Part shown: one piece after another, positions 14,545 to 23,966 of the stretch
How positions within the stretch are numbered: the first letter of the stretch is position 1
Layout of the letters: each line of letters opens with the position of its first letter
Origin: Flavonifractor sp. An92
Lineage (GTDB): Bacteria > Bacillota > Clostridia > Oscillospirales > Oscillospiraceae
Direction: 5' to 3'
Assembly: GCF_002159175.1 (NCBI RefSeq)
Contig: NZ_NFGZ01000011.1
Coordinates: 1-64,000 of the forward strand
DNA: 64,000 nt
The notes under the pieces: model-generated
Told to the model about the DNA's origin: nothing
What the model saw: only the letters and a program-made list of their open reading frames with translations
The model's database searches: none
Translations under genes and position numbers: made by a program

Positions 14545-16160
14545 ACGAAACCTTCTTTCACAAATTGAGCGGTGGGAACGCCGCGGTCCAGCCACACCTG
14601 GATGGGCCTGGCCTGAGCCGGGTCGGGGGCCGGAAAGTCCTCCCGGTAGTGGGAGCCCCGGCTCTCCCGCCGCAGTCGGGCGGCGCGGAGGATGGCCCGG
14701 GCGGTGGTGAGCTGTCCGGCCAGACGGCGGGAATCCGCCACGGCGGCGGTCGTCCCGCCCGGCTCCCGGGGGGCCTCCGCCTCCAGAGCGTCCAACTCTT
14801 CCAGCGCGGCGGTGAGGCCCTGCTCGCTGCGCAGCACCATGGCGCTGCGGAACATCACGTTCTGCATCCGGCGGCGGAGAGGGGCGCATTCCCGCCAGGT
14901 CCAGGGCTCAAAGGCAACATGGCCCGACGGCAGAGGGGCCTGGACACAGGCGGCGGCTGCCGCCCGGCCGGCCCGGCCTCCAAAGACCAGGCCGTTTGCG
15001 GTGGAGAGGCCACCGATGCGGTCAGCCCCGTGCATCCCGCCGGTGACCTCCCCGCAGGCGAAGAGACCGGGCACGCCGGTATAGGTGGCGGCGTCGATGG
15101 CCACGCCGCCGTTGGCCGCGTGGGCGAAGATGCCAATCTGGACAGGGGCGGCGGCGGTGAGGCCCTTTTCCCGCTCCAGCCAGTCAAAATAGGTGCGGAT
15201 GAACTCCGGCGGGTCGGCCCGCATTTCCTCCGAGTAGGTGACCTCCACCCCGGCGGGGTCGGCGAGAAAGGCCCGGAAGAGGGCCACGTCCACCGCCCGG
15301 TCGGAGAGGCGGCTGGTGAAGGGCCCGTGGCCGGAGCGCTCCTCCAACAGGCGGTGGGTCTCCTCCCCAGGGGGGAGCAGGGGAGCGCCGTCGCCCCGGC
15401 GGAAATGGGAGAAGCGGAAGGCCTTTTCGTTAAAGATGGTCTTGGGCGCGGGGGAGAGGTAGCCCGGCATCATCTGCATGAACTCCATATTCACCAGGGA
15501 GGCCCCCGCCTCCAGCGCCAGGGCCTGCCCCAGCCCGGAGACGTCGCCGGTACACAGGTGGTAGCGGAAGAGGCTTCCGTACCCGCCGGTGGCCAGCACC
15601 AGGGAGCGGCAGCCCAGGTAGCGCAGGGAACCGTCCTGAACGGCCACCACGCCGCAAACCCGGCTGCCGCTGCGGACCAGCTCCAGCACTTCGCAGCCCT
15701 CCAGGGTGGTGACGCCCAGGGCCTCCAGCCGCTGGTTGAATACCGGGCGGACGCAGTCAAACTCCAGCCCGTTCCAGTCCCGGGCCTTGTGGTCAAAGCA
15801 GGGGATGAATTCCCGCTGGTCCTTCTGCACCGCCCGGCGGAGCTTTACCCCCATGTCCCGCACCTTCTCAATGGCGGGGGCGATGCCGTCCACAAAGACC
15901 TCCACCAGGGCCGGGTCTGCCATGCCGCAGCCCACCGCCTGGATGGAGCGGCACAGATCGGCCCGGTCGGATGGGGCTTCCGGTCCGATGAGCCCCAGGC
16001 CCCAGGTGCCGGGGTAGAAGCTGGAGCCGGAAAAGAGGTGGGTGCTGGTCAGCAGGAGGACGGAACAGCCGGCCTCCGCCGCCTCCAGGGCGGCGGAAAG
16101 GCCGGCGATCCCGCTCCCGGCCACCAGAACGTCCCAGGTATGTTCCAAGGATAGCAGCAC
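14541..16160 (-). CDS. FAD-dependent oxidoreductase, fumarate reductase/NadB family
   Basis: 539 aa. An N-terminal dinucleotide site GSGIAG (residues 15-20) and a second FAD motif near the C-terminal end of the flavin domain (GLFACGEVTGGMHGADRIGG, then LSTANGLVFGG) define the FAD_binding_2 family. A C-terminal helical domain like that of succinate dehydrogenase flavoproteins and L-aspartate oxidase follows. It is soluble (no signal, no heme or iron-sulfur partner in the operon). It sits between the importer ATPase and YhcH, so it probably oxidises or reduces the imported compound. No flavoenzyme of this type is known to me from sialic acid operons. Confidence 0.85.
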   Translation of the reverse strand: MLLSLEHTWDVLVAGSGIAGLSAALEAAEAGCSVLLLTSTHLFSGSSFYPGTWGLGLIGPEAPSDRADLCRSIQAVGCGMADPALVEVFVDGIAPAIEKVRDMGVKLRRAVQKDQREFIPCFDHKARDWNGLEFDCVRPVFNQRLEALGVTTLEGCEVLELVRSGSRVCGVVAVQDGSLRYLGCRSLVLATGGYGSLFRYHLCTGDVSGLGQALALEAGASLVNMEFMQMMPGYLSPAPKTIFNEKAFRFSHFRRGDGAPLLPPGEETHRLLEERSGHGPFTSRLSDRAVDVALFRAFLADPAGVEVTYSEEMRADPPEFIRTYFDWLEREKGLTAAAPVQIGIFAHAANGGVAIDAATYTGVPGLFACGEVTGGMHGADRIGGLSTANGLVFGGRAGRAAAAACVQAPLPSGHVAFEPWTWRECAPLRRRMQNVMFRSAMVLRSEQGLTAALEELDALEAEAPREPGGTTAAVADSRRLAGQLTTARAILRAARLRRESRGSHYREDFPAPDPAQARPIQVWLDRGVPTAQFVKEGFV

Positions 16161-16179
16161 GGTTGTTCCTTTCTCCGGG

Positions 16180-17187
16180 TCAGGCCTGCTGTTCCTGGTT
16201 GTACAGGTGGCAGGCCACCATGTGCCCGGGCGCGCCGTGGCAGGTCATGGCCGGGTCCACCTGCTTGCAGATCTCCATGCAGTGGGGGCAGCGGTTGTGG
16301 AAGGCGCAGCCGGTGGGCTTGTGGATGGGGCTGGGCACCTCGCCCTCCAGGACCTGGCGCTTTTTGGTCTTGTGGATATCGGGCACCGGGATGGCGGAGA
16401 GCAGCGCCTTGGTGTAGGGGTGCAGCGGCTCGTCGTAGAGGGCCCGGGAGTCGGCCACCTCCACGATCTTGCCCAGGTACATGACCACGATGCGGTCGGA
16501 CATGTACTGCACCACGCTCAGGTCGTGGGCGATGAAGAGGTAAGTCAGGTTCAGCTCTTTCTGGATGTCCTTCATCAGGTTGAGCACCTGGGCCTGGATG
16601 GACACGTCCAGGGCGGACACGGGCTCGTCGCAGATGAGGACCTCGGGCATGACCTCCAGGGCCCGGGCGATACACAGCCGCTGCCGCTGGCCGCCGGAGA
16701 ACTCGTGGGGGTAGCGCATGAGGTAGTCGGGCTGGATGTTGACCATCTTCAGCACCTTCTGCATGATGGCCTCCCGCTCCGCCTCCGAGTTGACGCCGTG
16801 GACCTTCAGGGGCTCCTCAAAGGAGGTGTAGATCTTTTTCTGGGGGTTGAGGGCGGAATAGGGGTCCTGGAACACCATCTGGACCTTTTTGCGGAAGTCG
16901 AACATCTCTTTGGCGTTGAACTTGGTGATGTCCCGGAATTCCCCGTCGTAGTTGAAGAGGACCTGGCCGTCGGTGGCCTTTTCCAGCATCATGAGGGTCT
17001 TGCCCAGGGTGGATTTGCCGCAGCCCGACTCGCCCACGATGCCCAGGGTCTCGCCCCGGTAGACCTCCAGGCTCACGTCGTCCACGGCCTTCACATGGCC
17101 GACCACCTTCTTGAAGGCGCCTTTGGTGATGGGGAACCAGGTGCGGAGGTTCTCCACTTTGAAGATCATTTCCTTCTTCTCACTCAT
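16180..17187 (-). CDS. Dipeptide/oligopeptide-type ABC importer ATPase (DppF)
   Basis: 335 aa. Walker A GESGCGKST, signature SGGQRQRL, Walker B VLICDEP, and the C-terminal Opp-type extension with a cysteine cluster (CAFHNRCPHCMEICKQ) that binds an iron-sulfur cluster in DppD/DppF proteins. It pairs with the ATPase gene directly upstream and energises the permeases at 18230-20103. ATG 17187 is one base behind the stop of the partner gene. Confidence 0.93.
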   Translation of the reverse strand: MSEKKEMIFKVENLRTWFPITKGAFKKVVGHVKAVDDVSLEVYRGETLGIVGESGCGKSTLGKTLMMLEKATDGQVLFNYDGEFRDITKFNAKEMFDFRKKVQMVFQDPYSALNPQKKIYTSFEEPLKVHGVNSEAEREAIMQKVLKMVNIQPDYLMRYPHEFSGGQRQRLCIARALEVMPEVLICDEPVSALDVSIQAQVLNLMKDIQKELNLTYLFIAHDLSVVQYMSDRIVVMYLGKIVEVADSRALYDEPLHPYTKALLSAIPVPDIHKTKKRQVLEGEVPSPIHKPTGCAFHNRCPHCMEICKQVDPAMTCHGAPGHMVACHLYNQEQQA

Positions 17188-17188
17188 C

Positions 17189-18217
17189 TTACAGCACCTC
17201 CGGGAATTCCTGGTATTTCAGGCAGCGCACGCGGTGGCCGGGGGAGAGCTCGAACATGGGGATGTCCCTGGCCCGGCAGGCGTCGGTGCAGAAGGGGCAG
17301 CGGTCGGCAAACTCGCACCCGCCCTTCAGATCGGCGGGGTTGGGAGTGGCGCCGGGGATGGTCTCCAGCTTCTGACCGTCGGCCAGACCCAGCACCGGCA
17401 CCGAGCGGAGCAGCGCCTGGGTATAGGGGTGGCTGGTGCGGTCGAACACGTCCTCCAGGCTGCCGAACTCCACCACACGGCCCATGTACATGACGCATAC
17501 CTCGTCGGCCATCTCGGCCACCAGACCCATGTTGTGGGTGATGAGGATGATGCTCTTGCCGTCCTTGACCTGCATTTCCTTCAAAAGCTCCATGATCTGG
17601 GCCTGGATGGTCACGTCCAGAGCGGTGGTGGGCTCGTCACAGATGATGAGCTCGGGGTTGCAGATCATGGCGATGGCGATGACCACGCGCTGCTTCATGC
17701 CGCCGGAGAACTGGTGGGGGTAGCAGTCGATGCGCTCCTCCGGGTCGGGGATGCCCAGCTTGCGGAACATCTCCAGCACCTTCTCCCGGGCCTGCTTTTT
17801 GGTCATGCCCTTGTTGTGCTGCAAAAGGCCCTCGGCCACCTGGTCGCCCACCTTATAGACGGGGTTCAGGCTGGACATGGGGTCCTGGAACACCATGGAC
17901 ATCTCCGGGCCGCGCAGGGCGCGCATCTCGGGGCCATGGGGCTTTTTGATGCTCTCCAGGCGGTATTCGGTGACCTTCCCGTCCCGCAGGGCGTTGTACT
18001 GGATCTTGTCGGCCTTGACCCGGGCGTTGCTGCCCAGAAAGCGCATGATGGAGTTCATGGTCACGCTCTTGCCGCAGCCGGACTCGCCCACCACGGCCAG
18101 GGCGCTGCCCCGCTTGAGCTGGAAGGAGACATTTTTGACGATCTTGACCTCTTTCCGGTCGGAAATAAAGCTGGTATTCAGATTTTCTACATCCAGAATG
18201 ATCTCTCGGTTGTCCAT
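17189..18217 (-). CDS. Dipeptide/oligopeptide-type ABC importer ATPase (DppD)
   Basis: 342 aa. Walker A GESGCGKSV, signature SGGMKQRV, Walker B LIICDEPTTALD, and the Opp-family C-terminus with CEFADRCPFCTDAC cysteines. It forms a heterodimer with the product of 16180-17187. The start ATG 18217 has a GGAGGGG site and lies 12 bases after the permease gene. Confidence 0.93.
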   Translation of the reverse strand: MDNREIILDVENLNTSFISDRKEVKIVKNVSFQLKRGSALAVVGESGCGKSVTMNSIMRFLGSNARVKADKIQYNALRDGKVTEYRLESIKKPHGPEMRALRGPEMSMVFQDPMSSLNPVYKVGDQVAEGLLQHNKGMTKKQAREKVLEMFRKLGIPDPEERIDCYPHQFSGGMKQRVVIAIAMICNPELIICDEPTTALDVTIQAQIMELLKEMQVKDGKSIILITHNMGLVAEMADEVCVMYMGRVVEFGSLEDVFDRTSHPYTQALLRSVPVLGLADGQKLETIPGATPNPADLKGGCEFADRCPFCTDACRARDIPMFELSPGHRVRCLKYQEFPEVL

Positions 18218-18229
18218 AATCGCCCCTCC

Positions 18230-19123
18230 TTACTGCTGCTTGGCGTCCAGCACGTCCCGCAGGCCGTCGCCCAGGAAGTTGATGGCCAGGACGAACAGAG
18301 TGATAGCCAGGCCCGGGAACACCCAGATCCACCACTGGTTGGTGACCACGGCCACGCTCTTGGCGGCGTTGAGGATGTTGCCCCAGGTGGGGGTGCTGTC
18401 CTGGATGCCCAGGCCGATGAAGCTCAGGGACGCCTCCTGCAGGATGTAGACCGCCACGTTGGTGGTGGTGGAGACGATGATGGGGGTCATGACGTTGGGC
18501 AGGATCTGCTTGAACATGATGTTGCTCCGGCTCATGCCGAAGGCCTCGCAGACCTTGACATAGGTCTCGCCCTTCAGGCTCAGGAACTCGTTGCGGACCA
18601 TGCGGAAGGTGGTCATCCAGCCGGTAAAGACGAAGATGAGCAGGATGTTCACCATGCCCCGGGTGCCCAGGATGGCCACCAGCATCATCACCAGCACCAG
18701 CTGGGGGAAGGTCTGGAACAGCTCGGAGATGCGCACCAGTACCATGTCGGCTTTCCCGCCGAAGTAGCCGGCGATGGCGCCCAGCACCGCGCCGATGATG
18801 CCGGAGACCACCGAGCAGAACACACCGATGAAGATGGAGTAGCACCCGCCGAACATGACCCGGGCGAAGAGGTCACGGCCGATGGTGTCGGTGCCGAAGA
18901 GATGGCCGTTGCCGGGGGCGCTCTTCATATTGGTCAGATCCGGGGTGGCGTAGTCCACGCCCGCGATGGCACAGGCCACGCAGGCCGCCACCATGCCCAC
19001 CACGATCACCAGGCCCAGGACCGCCAGTTTATTGCGCAGGAACTTGCGGATATTCTTTTTCAGCAAAGAGGAGGCGGCACTTTTGTTTTGCTCTTTGATG
19101 CTGACATTGGTCACTTCACTCAT
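18230..19123 (-). CDS. Dipeptide-type ABC importer permease (DppC)
   Basis: 297 aa. An N-terminal cytoplasmic helix, a first membrane helix (LAVLGLVIVVGMVAACVACA), then a periplasmic loop containing GTDTIGRDLFARVMFGG, which is the DppC hallmark. Five more helices and the EAA loop (KVCEAFGMSRSNIMFKQILP) complete the domain. It pairs with the DppB-type permease upstream. Confidence 0.92.
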   Translation of the reverse strand: MSEVTNVSIKEQNKSAASSLLKKNIRKFLRNKLAVLGLVIVVGMVAACVACAIAGVDYATPDLTNMKSAPGNGHLFGTDTIGRDLFARVMFGGCYSIFIGVFCSVVSGIIGAVLGAIAGYFGGKADMVLVRISELFQTFPQLVLVMMLVAILGTRGMVNILLIFVFTGWMTTFRMVRNEFLSLKGETYVKVCEAFGMSRSNIMFKQILPNVMTPIIVSTTTNVAVYILQEASLSFIGLGIQDSTPTWGNILNAAKSVAVVTNQWWIWVFPGLAITLFVLAINFLGDGLRDVLDAKQQ

Positions 19124-19143
19124 AGCGTTTCTCCTCTCTTTCC

Positions 19144-20103
19144 CTATTCACCCAGGCGGACACGGGGATCCAGCAGGGCGTTGAGCACGTCCACCATAAA
19201 GGAACAGATCAGCATGACCGCGGCGATGATCAGGGTGATGACCATGACGGTGGGGTAGTCATTGGAGACGATGGAGTTGGTCATGGTCAGGCCGATGCCG
19301 GGGTAGGAGAACACAGTCTCGATGACCACCGAGCCGCCGATCAGGCCGGGGATACGGAACATGAGGATGATGAGCACCGGTTTCATGGCGTTGCGGAAGC
19401 CGTGCTTCAGGTAGACCTTCCACTCCGGGATACCCTTGGAGCGGGCGGTCTTGATGTAGTCGCTGTTGAGCACGTCCAGCATGGTGTTGCGGGCATAGCG
19501 CATCAGCACCGCCACCATGCCGATGGTCAGGGTAGCCACCGGCAGGAACAGGTGGAGGAAGGCGTCCACAAAGGCGTTTGTGGCGTTGGGGTCCACCCGG
19601 TTGGCGGCCGGGAACCAGCCCAGCTTGATGGAGAAGAGCTGGATGAGCAGGATGCCCACCAGGAACTGGGGCACTGCCTGGCCCAGCACGGCAAAGACCC
19701 GGCCGATGTAGTCCACCACGCCGTTTTGCCGGATGGCGGAGACGATGCCGATGGCGATGCCGATGATGGAGCTGAACAGCAGGGCATAGCCGGACAGCTC
19801 CAGGGTGTAGGGCAATCGGACGGCGATGATGTCCGCGATTTTCTGCCCCTCAAAGGAGTAGCCCAGGTCGCCCCGCACCAGGTCGCCCAGCCAGCGCACA
19901 TACTGCACCAGCAGCGGGTCGTTCAGGCCCAGGCTCTCCCGCAGCTCCTCCACCAGCTCGGGCGACTGGGCCTGGACCTCCATGGACACCATGTAGGTGA
20001 TGGGGTCGACACCGGTGGCGCGCAGGCCGAGGAATACGATCAGACTGATGACAAGGAGCATGGGGATCATCAGCGCGATTTTTTTCAGAATGAATTTGAG
20101 CAT
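19144..20103 (-). CDS. Dipeptide-type ABC importer permease (DppB)
   Basis: 319 aa. N-terminal helix, then the DppB signature region GDLGYSFEGQKIADII, six membrane helices, and the EAA loop (YIKTARSKGIPEWKVYLKHG). It is separated from the binding protein gene by about 200 bases holding two hairpins, a spacing often seen in Opp-type operons. Confidence 0.92.
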   Translation of the reverse strand: MLKFILKKIALMIPMLLVISLIVFLGLRATGVDPITYMVSMEVQAQSPELVEELRESLGLNDPLLVQYVRWLGDLVRGDLGYSFEGQKIADIIAVRLPYTLELSGYALLFSSIIGIAIGIVSAIRQNGVVDYIGRVFAVLGQAVPQFLVGILLIQLFSIKLGWFPAANRVDPNATNAFVDAFLHLFLPVATLTIGMVAVLMRYARNTMLDVLNSDYIKTARSKGIPEWKVYLKHGFRNAMKPVLIILMFRIPGLIGGSVVIETVFSYPGIGLTMTNSIVSNDYPTVMVITLIIAAVMLICSFMVDVLNALLDPRVRLGE

Positions 20104-20176
20104 GCTCTCACTCCCATCTTTCTCTCCGTGTTTTTCTGGTTTCTGAAAATGGTCTCCGGCTGCGGAAAAAGGGCGC

Positions 20177-20260
20177 GGGGCATACCGTCCGTATGCCCCC
20201 GGTCGCCCGCCGGATAGAGCGGCGGGGCCTTCCGGGGAGATACTCGCCGGAAGGCCCCGC
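20177..20260 (-). terminator. Two hairpins between binding protein and permease genes
   Basis: Stem 1: GGGGCATAC (20177-20185) and GTATGCCCC (20191-20199). Stem 2: GCGGGGCCTTCCGG (20222-20235) and CCGGAAGGCCCCGC (20247-20260). Read leftward there is no T-run after either, so they may protect the 3' end of the binding protein message or terminate only partly. Confidence 0.6.
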
Positions 20261-20310
20261 GCCTTGTTTTGACTTATGTGATTTGTCTGGCAGGGCTGCC
20301 TGCGGAACGG

Positions 20311-21897
20311 TTAGCTGAGGGTCCAGTTCTCGTAGTCGATGTCATTGACAAAGAGGGGATTGCAGAACTCCACGCCCTCGGGCAGCACCACGCGGTTGTT
20401 CACATACACATAGTTGCCGATGGTGAACAGGGGGAACTTGTAGAGGTTGGCCTGCTCCAGCTCCTGGAGCTCGGTCAGAGCGGCGTTGCGCTCCTCGGTG
20501 GTGATGGCGGCGTTGAAGTCGGCGATGGCGGCATCGAAGGTGGTGTCACCGCCGAAGATGTTGGCGAAGGTGGCGCTGTTGCTGGCGTACTCGGCGTACC
20601 ACTCGCCCATGGAGAAGGAGCTCAGGCCCTTGAAGCCGATGTCGTAGTCGCGGGTGGTGAACAGGTCGGTGGTGCCGTCGTTGGAGAGGGTGGCCTCCAC
20701 GGTCAGGCCAGCCTGCTGCAGGTAGTAGACCACGGTGTTGATGAGGTCCACGGAGGTCTGGTCGTTGTTGTAGTAGCAGATCTTCAGGGTGCGGCTCATG
20801 TCGTAGCCGGAGGCGGCCAGATCGGCCTTGGCCTTCTCGGCGTCGAAGGTGTACTCAAAGCCGTTGTAGGCCTCGTGGTCGTTGGGCACGCCGCTGTTGA
20901 TGACGGTGGCGTTGGGGTACAGGGTGGCCAGAGTGGCGCGGTCGATGGCCTCAGCCAGAGCCTGACGGACGGCCAGAGGCTGCATGGCCTCGTTCTGGTT
21001 GCCGTCGATGCCCTTCATGTTGAAGATGAAGTACTTGTAGAACAGCACGTCCACGGGGATGGAGGTGTAGTTGTCCAGCGCGGCCATGCCCTCCACCAGG
21101 TCGGTGGCGTTGCCGTACAGGAAGTCGGCGGAGTTGGACTGGGCGGCGGTGAGGAAGTCGTTGACGAAGGAGACGGTAACGCTCTGGATCTTGGGGGCGG
21201 TGCCCTCATAGTTGGGGTTGGGGACCAGCGTGAAGTAGTTGCCCACGTTGAACTCGCCCACCATGTAGTAGCCGGAGGTCACGGGATCGGTCCAGTAGGA
21301 GCAGGTATCGATGCTCTCACCGTCCTCGCCCTCCAGGCAGTGCTTGGGCAGGATGGCGAACTGGGCCAGGATGTTGCGCATCTCGGAGTAGGGGCTGGTG
21401 AGGGTCATGGTGATGACGTTGCCGTCGGCGGTCATGGTGTCGATCATGCCGAAGGCGGCGGAGTAGATGCTGTTGCGGCGCACGGCGGTCATGACGGTCT
21501 CGATGGACCACATGACGTCATCCACGGTCAGAGGCTCGCCGTCGGACCACTTCAGGCCCTCCTTCAGGGTGATGGTGTAGGTCAGGCCGTCCTCGCTGAC
21601 CTCCACGCTCTCGGCCAGGTCGGGGCTGGTCTCGGTGAGGGAGGCGTCGGCCAGCAGGAGGGTGCGGAACATCAGGTTGGTGGCCAGGTTGTGGTTCATC
21701 CAGGGGGTGGGCACCCGGTCGTCGGTGGTGGAGCCGTCGTTGGTGGACAGGACGATGCGCAGGGAGTCTCCACCGGTCTGGGTCTGACCGGAGCTCTCGG
21801 ACGGGTTGCCGGTGGTGGTCTCAGCGGGCTTGCCGCCGCAGGCGGCCAGCGCCAACACCATGGTCAGCGCCAGGACGAGTGCAAGAATTCGTTTCAT
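20311..21897 (-). CDS. ABC importer substrate-binding lipoprotein, family 5 (DppA type)
   Basis: 528 aa. Lipobox LAAC (Cys20), a Ser/Thr/Gly-rich linker to about residue 45, then the SBP_bac_5 body with TYTITLKEGLKWSDGEPLTV as family signature. ATG 21897 has AAGGAGG. Although the family is named for peptides, Dpp-type systems also carry sialic acid (the SatABCD importer of Haemophilus ducreyi). The neighbouring aldolase and YhcH point to an acidic amino sugar here rather than peptides. Confidence 0.9.
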   Translation of the reverse strand: MKRILALVLALTMVLALAACGGKPAETTTGNPSESSGQTQTGGDSLRIVLSTNDGSTTDDRVPTPWMNHNLATNLMFRTLLLADASLTETSPDLAESVEVSEDGLTYTITLKEGLKWSDGEPLTVDDVMWSIETVMTAVRRNSIYSAAFGMIDTMTADGNVITMTLTSPYSEMRNILAQFAILPKHCLEGEDGESIDTCSYWTDPVTSGYYMVGEFNVGNYFTLVPNPNYEGTAPKIQSVTVSFVNDFLTAAQSNSADFLYGNATDLVEGMAALDNYTSIPVDVLFYKYFIFNMKGIDGNQNEAMQPLAVRQALAEAIDRATLATLYPNATVINSGVPNDHEAYNGFEYTFDAEKAKADLAASGYDMSRTLKICYYNNDQTSVDLINTVVYYLQQAGLTVEATLSNDGTTDLFTTRDYDIGFKGLSSFSMGEWYAEYASNSATFANIFGGDTTFDAAIADFNAAITTEERNAALTELQELEQANLYKFPLFTIGNYVYVNNRVVLPEGVEFCNPLFVNDIDYENWTLS

Positions 21898-21973
21898 TTC
21901 AGTTCCTCCTTAGTTTTGATTTTTGGTCAGCGTCTCCCCGGAGACGCAGGACGGACAGGTTGGCGGGGTTTTC

Positions 21974-22903
21974 TCAGCGGTTGGGGAGGATGTACTGCTC
22001 GTAGACCTGGCGCAGCTCCTTGCGTCCGGCCTCGTCCATGGGGGTGAAGGGGCGGCGCACCCCATTGAGGTGGAAGCCCTCCATCTCCAGGATCTCCTTC
22101 ACCGAGGCAAAGACGCCGTGGGCACAGATGACCTTGATGACCTGGTTCATCTGCCGCTGCTTGTCCTGGACCTGGGTCAGATCCCCGGCCACAAAGGCGT
22201 CAAACACCTTCCGGGCCAGCCAGGGCATGCAGTTGTAGGTGCTGCCGATGCCGCCGTCGGCGCCGGCGGTCAGGCCGGAGGCCAGCATCTCGTCAAAGCC
22301 GTTCCACACCGCCATCTCGGGGTGGGCGGTCTTGATCTGCTCCAGGAGGAAGAGGTCGGAGCTGGTGAACTTCACGCCGGCCAGGTTGGTGTTCTTAGCC
22401 AGCTCCTCCAGCACCTCCGGCGTCAGGGAGAAGCCGGAGAAGTTGGGGAAGTTGTACACAAACATGGGAAGAGCGGTGGAACCCATGATGTCGTTGTAGT
22501 AGCGGATGATCTCCCGAGTGCTGAATTTGTAGTAGAAGGGGCTGATGGCCGAGACCGCGTCGGCCCCCGCCTTCTCGGCGTGGCGGGTGTAGCGGATGGC
22601 CTCGTCGGTGGAGATGGTGCCCACATGACAGATCACTTTCCGGCGGCCGGCATTGGCCTCGGTGACGGCCTCCAGGATCTTCTCCCGCTCCTCGGAGGAG
22701 AGGAGGAAAGCCTCCGCCGTACTGCCGTTGACATAGAATCCGTCCAGCCCCTGGTCGATCAGGTGGCACACCAGCTTCTGCAGCTCATCGTAATTGACCT
22801 TGCCGTCGCCGGTATAGGGGGTCACCAGCGCGGCATAGATGCCATGGTACTGTTCATTCACGATACATTCTTCCCTTCCCAAATTGACTGACTTATTTTC
22901 CAT
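21974..22903 (-). CDS. nanA: N-acetylneuraminate lyase-type aldolase (DapA/NanA family)
   Basis: 309 aa as listed; a GTG at 22861 (protein VNEQYHGIYAALVTPY) is an alternative start closer to the usual NanA length. TIM barrel of the DHDPS superfamily with Schiff-base Lys178 (GVKFTSS), catalytic Tyr150 (VYNFP) and the substrate loop GSTAEAF. The last resembles N-acetylneuraminate lyases more than dihydrodipicolinate synthases (which read GTTGES). It should split an acylneuraminate into pyruvate and an amino sugar. The usual partners NanE and NanK are not in the window, so the exact substrate is open. Confidence 0.72.
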   Translation of the reverse strand: MENKSVNLGREECIVNEQYHGIYAALVTPYTGDGKVNYDELQKLVCHLIDQGLDGFYVNGSTAEAFLLSSEEREKILEAVTEANAGRRKVICHVGTISTDEAIRYTRHAEKAGADAVSAISPFYYKFSTREIIRYYNDIMGSTALPMFVYNFPNFSGFSLTPEVLEELAKNTNLAGVKFTSSDLFLLEQIKTAHPEMAVWNGFDEMLASGLTAGADGGIGSTYNCMPWLARKVFDAFVAGDLTQVQDKQRQMNQVIKVICAHGVFASVKEILEMEGFHLNGVRRPFTPMDEAGRKELRQVYEQYILPNR

Positions 22904-23966
22904 CCAGTCCGAGACAGCTCTCCCGGACCATAATGGTAGGCTGAAACAGATAGTACTTCAGGAATTCCTCCCCGGCCTGGTGGTGGGTCATTTCGTAGAG
23001 AATCTCAGCGGCCTTTTCACCGATTTCCAGGCTTTTGAAGGCCAGAGAGGTGATCTTGGGGGAGGAGGAGATGTCGATGGGCAGATTGTCGTACCCGATC
23101 ACGCCGATCTCGCCCGAGATCCGCTTGCCCGCATCCCGGACGGCGCGGCAGACCTCCTGCGCCACATAGTCGTTGAAGCAGAATACCGCGTCCAGCGCGG
23201 TGTCCTGCGCCAGCAGCCGGGAGGTGAAGCGATAGATCCCGTCGGGGATCTCCTCCTGGGGAAGAAAGATGCGCCCGCGCTGCACCGGCAGGCCGTACTC
23301 CTGCAGGGCACTCACATAGCCCTGGTAACGCTCCACACTGGTGCTGTATTCAAAGCGGGCGATATAGGCGATGTTCCGGTAGCCCCGGCTGAGCAGGTGC
23401 CGGGTGGCCAGATAGCCGCCGTAGAAGTCGTTGGATTTGACCACCGGGACCCGGACACCCTCCACACCACGGTGACAGAACACGAAAGGGATCTGGGAGT
23501 CCAGCAGGGCCCCGTACAGGTGGGAGGTCAGCTCGGCGCTGCCCGCGATCACCGGGACGATGATGAAGCCGGATACGCCCGAGAGCAGCAGGCGCTTGAT
23601 GTAGCGATTCTGCTTCTCCGCGTCATCGTCGGAATTGCAGAGGATGACGTTGGCGCCGTGCCGGCAGGCGATGTTTTCGATGCCCCGGGCCAGAGAGGGA
23701 TAGACATGGTCCATCACATTGGGTACGATGATGCCCCAGTTCTCGGTGGTCTGCACTTTGCCTTTGACTAGTCCGATGACATACGTGCCGCTGCCGTTGC
23801 GGGAGTACAGCACGCCTTCGCTCTCCAGCTCTTTGATGGCCCGGTCCAGGGTGGTGCGGTTGGTGTCCAGCTGGGTGCAGAGCGTCGGTCGGGAGGGAAG
23901 CCGTGTGCCCGGCTCAAGCTGACTGATTTTTTGAATCAGCTGTTCTTTGATTTCCTGGTATCTCAT
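22893..23966 (-). CDS. GntR-type HTH with LacI-type sensor domain (AraR-like regulator)
   Basis: 357 aa. Residues 1-68 are a GntR winged helix (LPSRPTLCTQLDTNRTTLDR, then AIKELESEGVLYSRNGSGTY). Residues about 75-350 are a periplasmic-binding-protein fold as in LacI/AraR (GFIIVPV, VIGYDNLPIDI). It is the first gene of the leftward operon and overlaps the aldolase gene by 11 bases. It therefore probably controls its own operon and responds to the imported sugar or its breakdown product. Confidence 0.9.
   Translation of the reverse strand: MRYQEIKEQLIQKISQLEPGTRLPSRPTLCTQLDTNRTTLDRAIKELESEGVLYSRNGSGTYVIGLVKGKVQTTENWGIIVPNVMDHVYPSLARGIENIACRHGANVILCNSDDDAEKQNRYIKRLLLSGVSGFIIVPVIAGSAELTSHLYGALLDSQIPFVFCHRGVEGVRVPVVKSNDFYGGYLATRHLLSRGYRNIAYIARFEYSTSVERYQGYVSALQEYGLPVQRGRIFLPQEEIPDGIYRFTSRLLAQDTALDAVFCFNDYVAQEVCRAVRDAGKRISGEIGVIGYDNLPIDISSSPKITSLAFKSLEIGEKAAEILYEMTHHQAGEEFLKYYLFQPTIMVRESCLGLDGK

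Noticed and set aside
17111-19258. 715-codon open frame on the plus strand opposite the importer genes
   Set aside because: It runs antisense through two complete transporter genes with all their motifs; its own product is low-complexity (His, Gln, Gly, Asp) and matches nothing.
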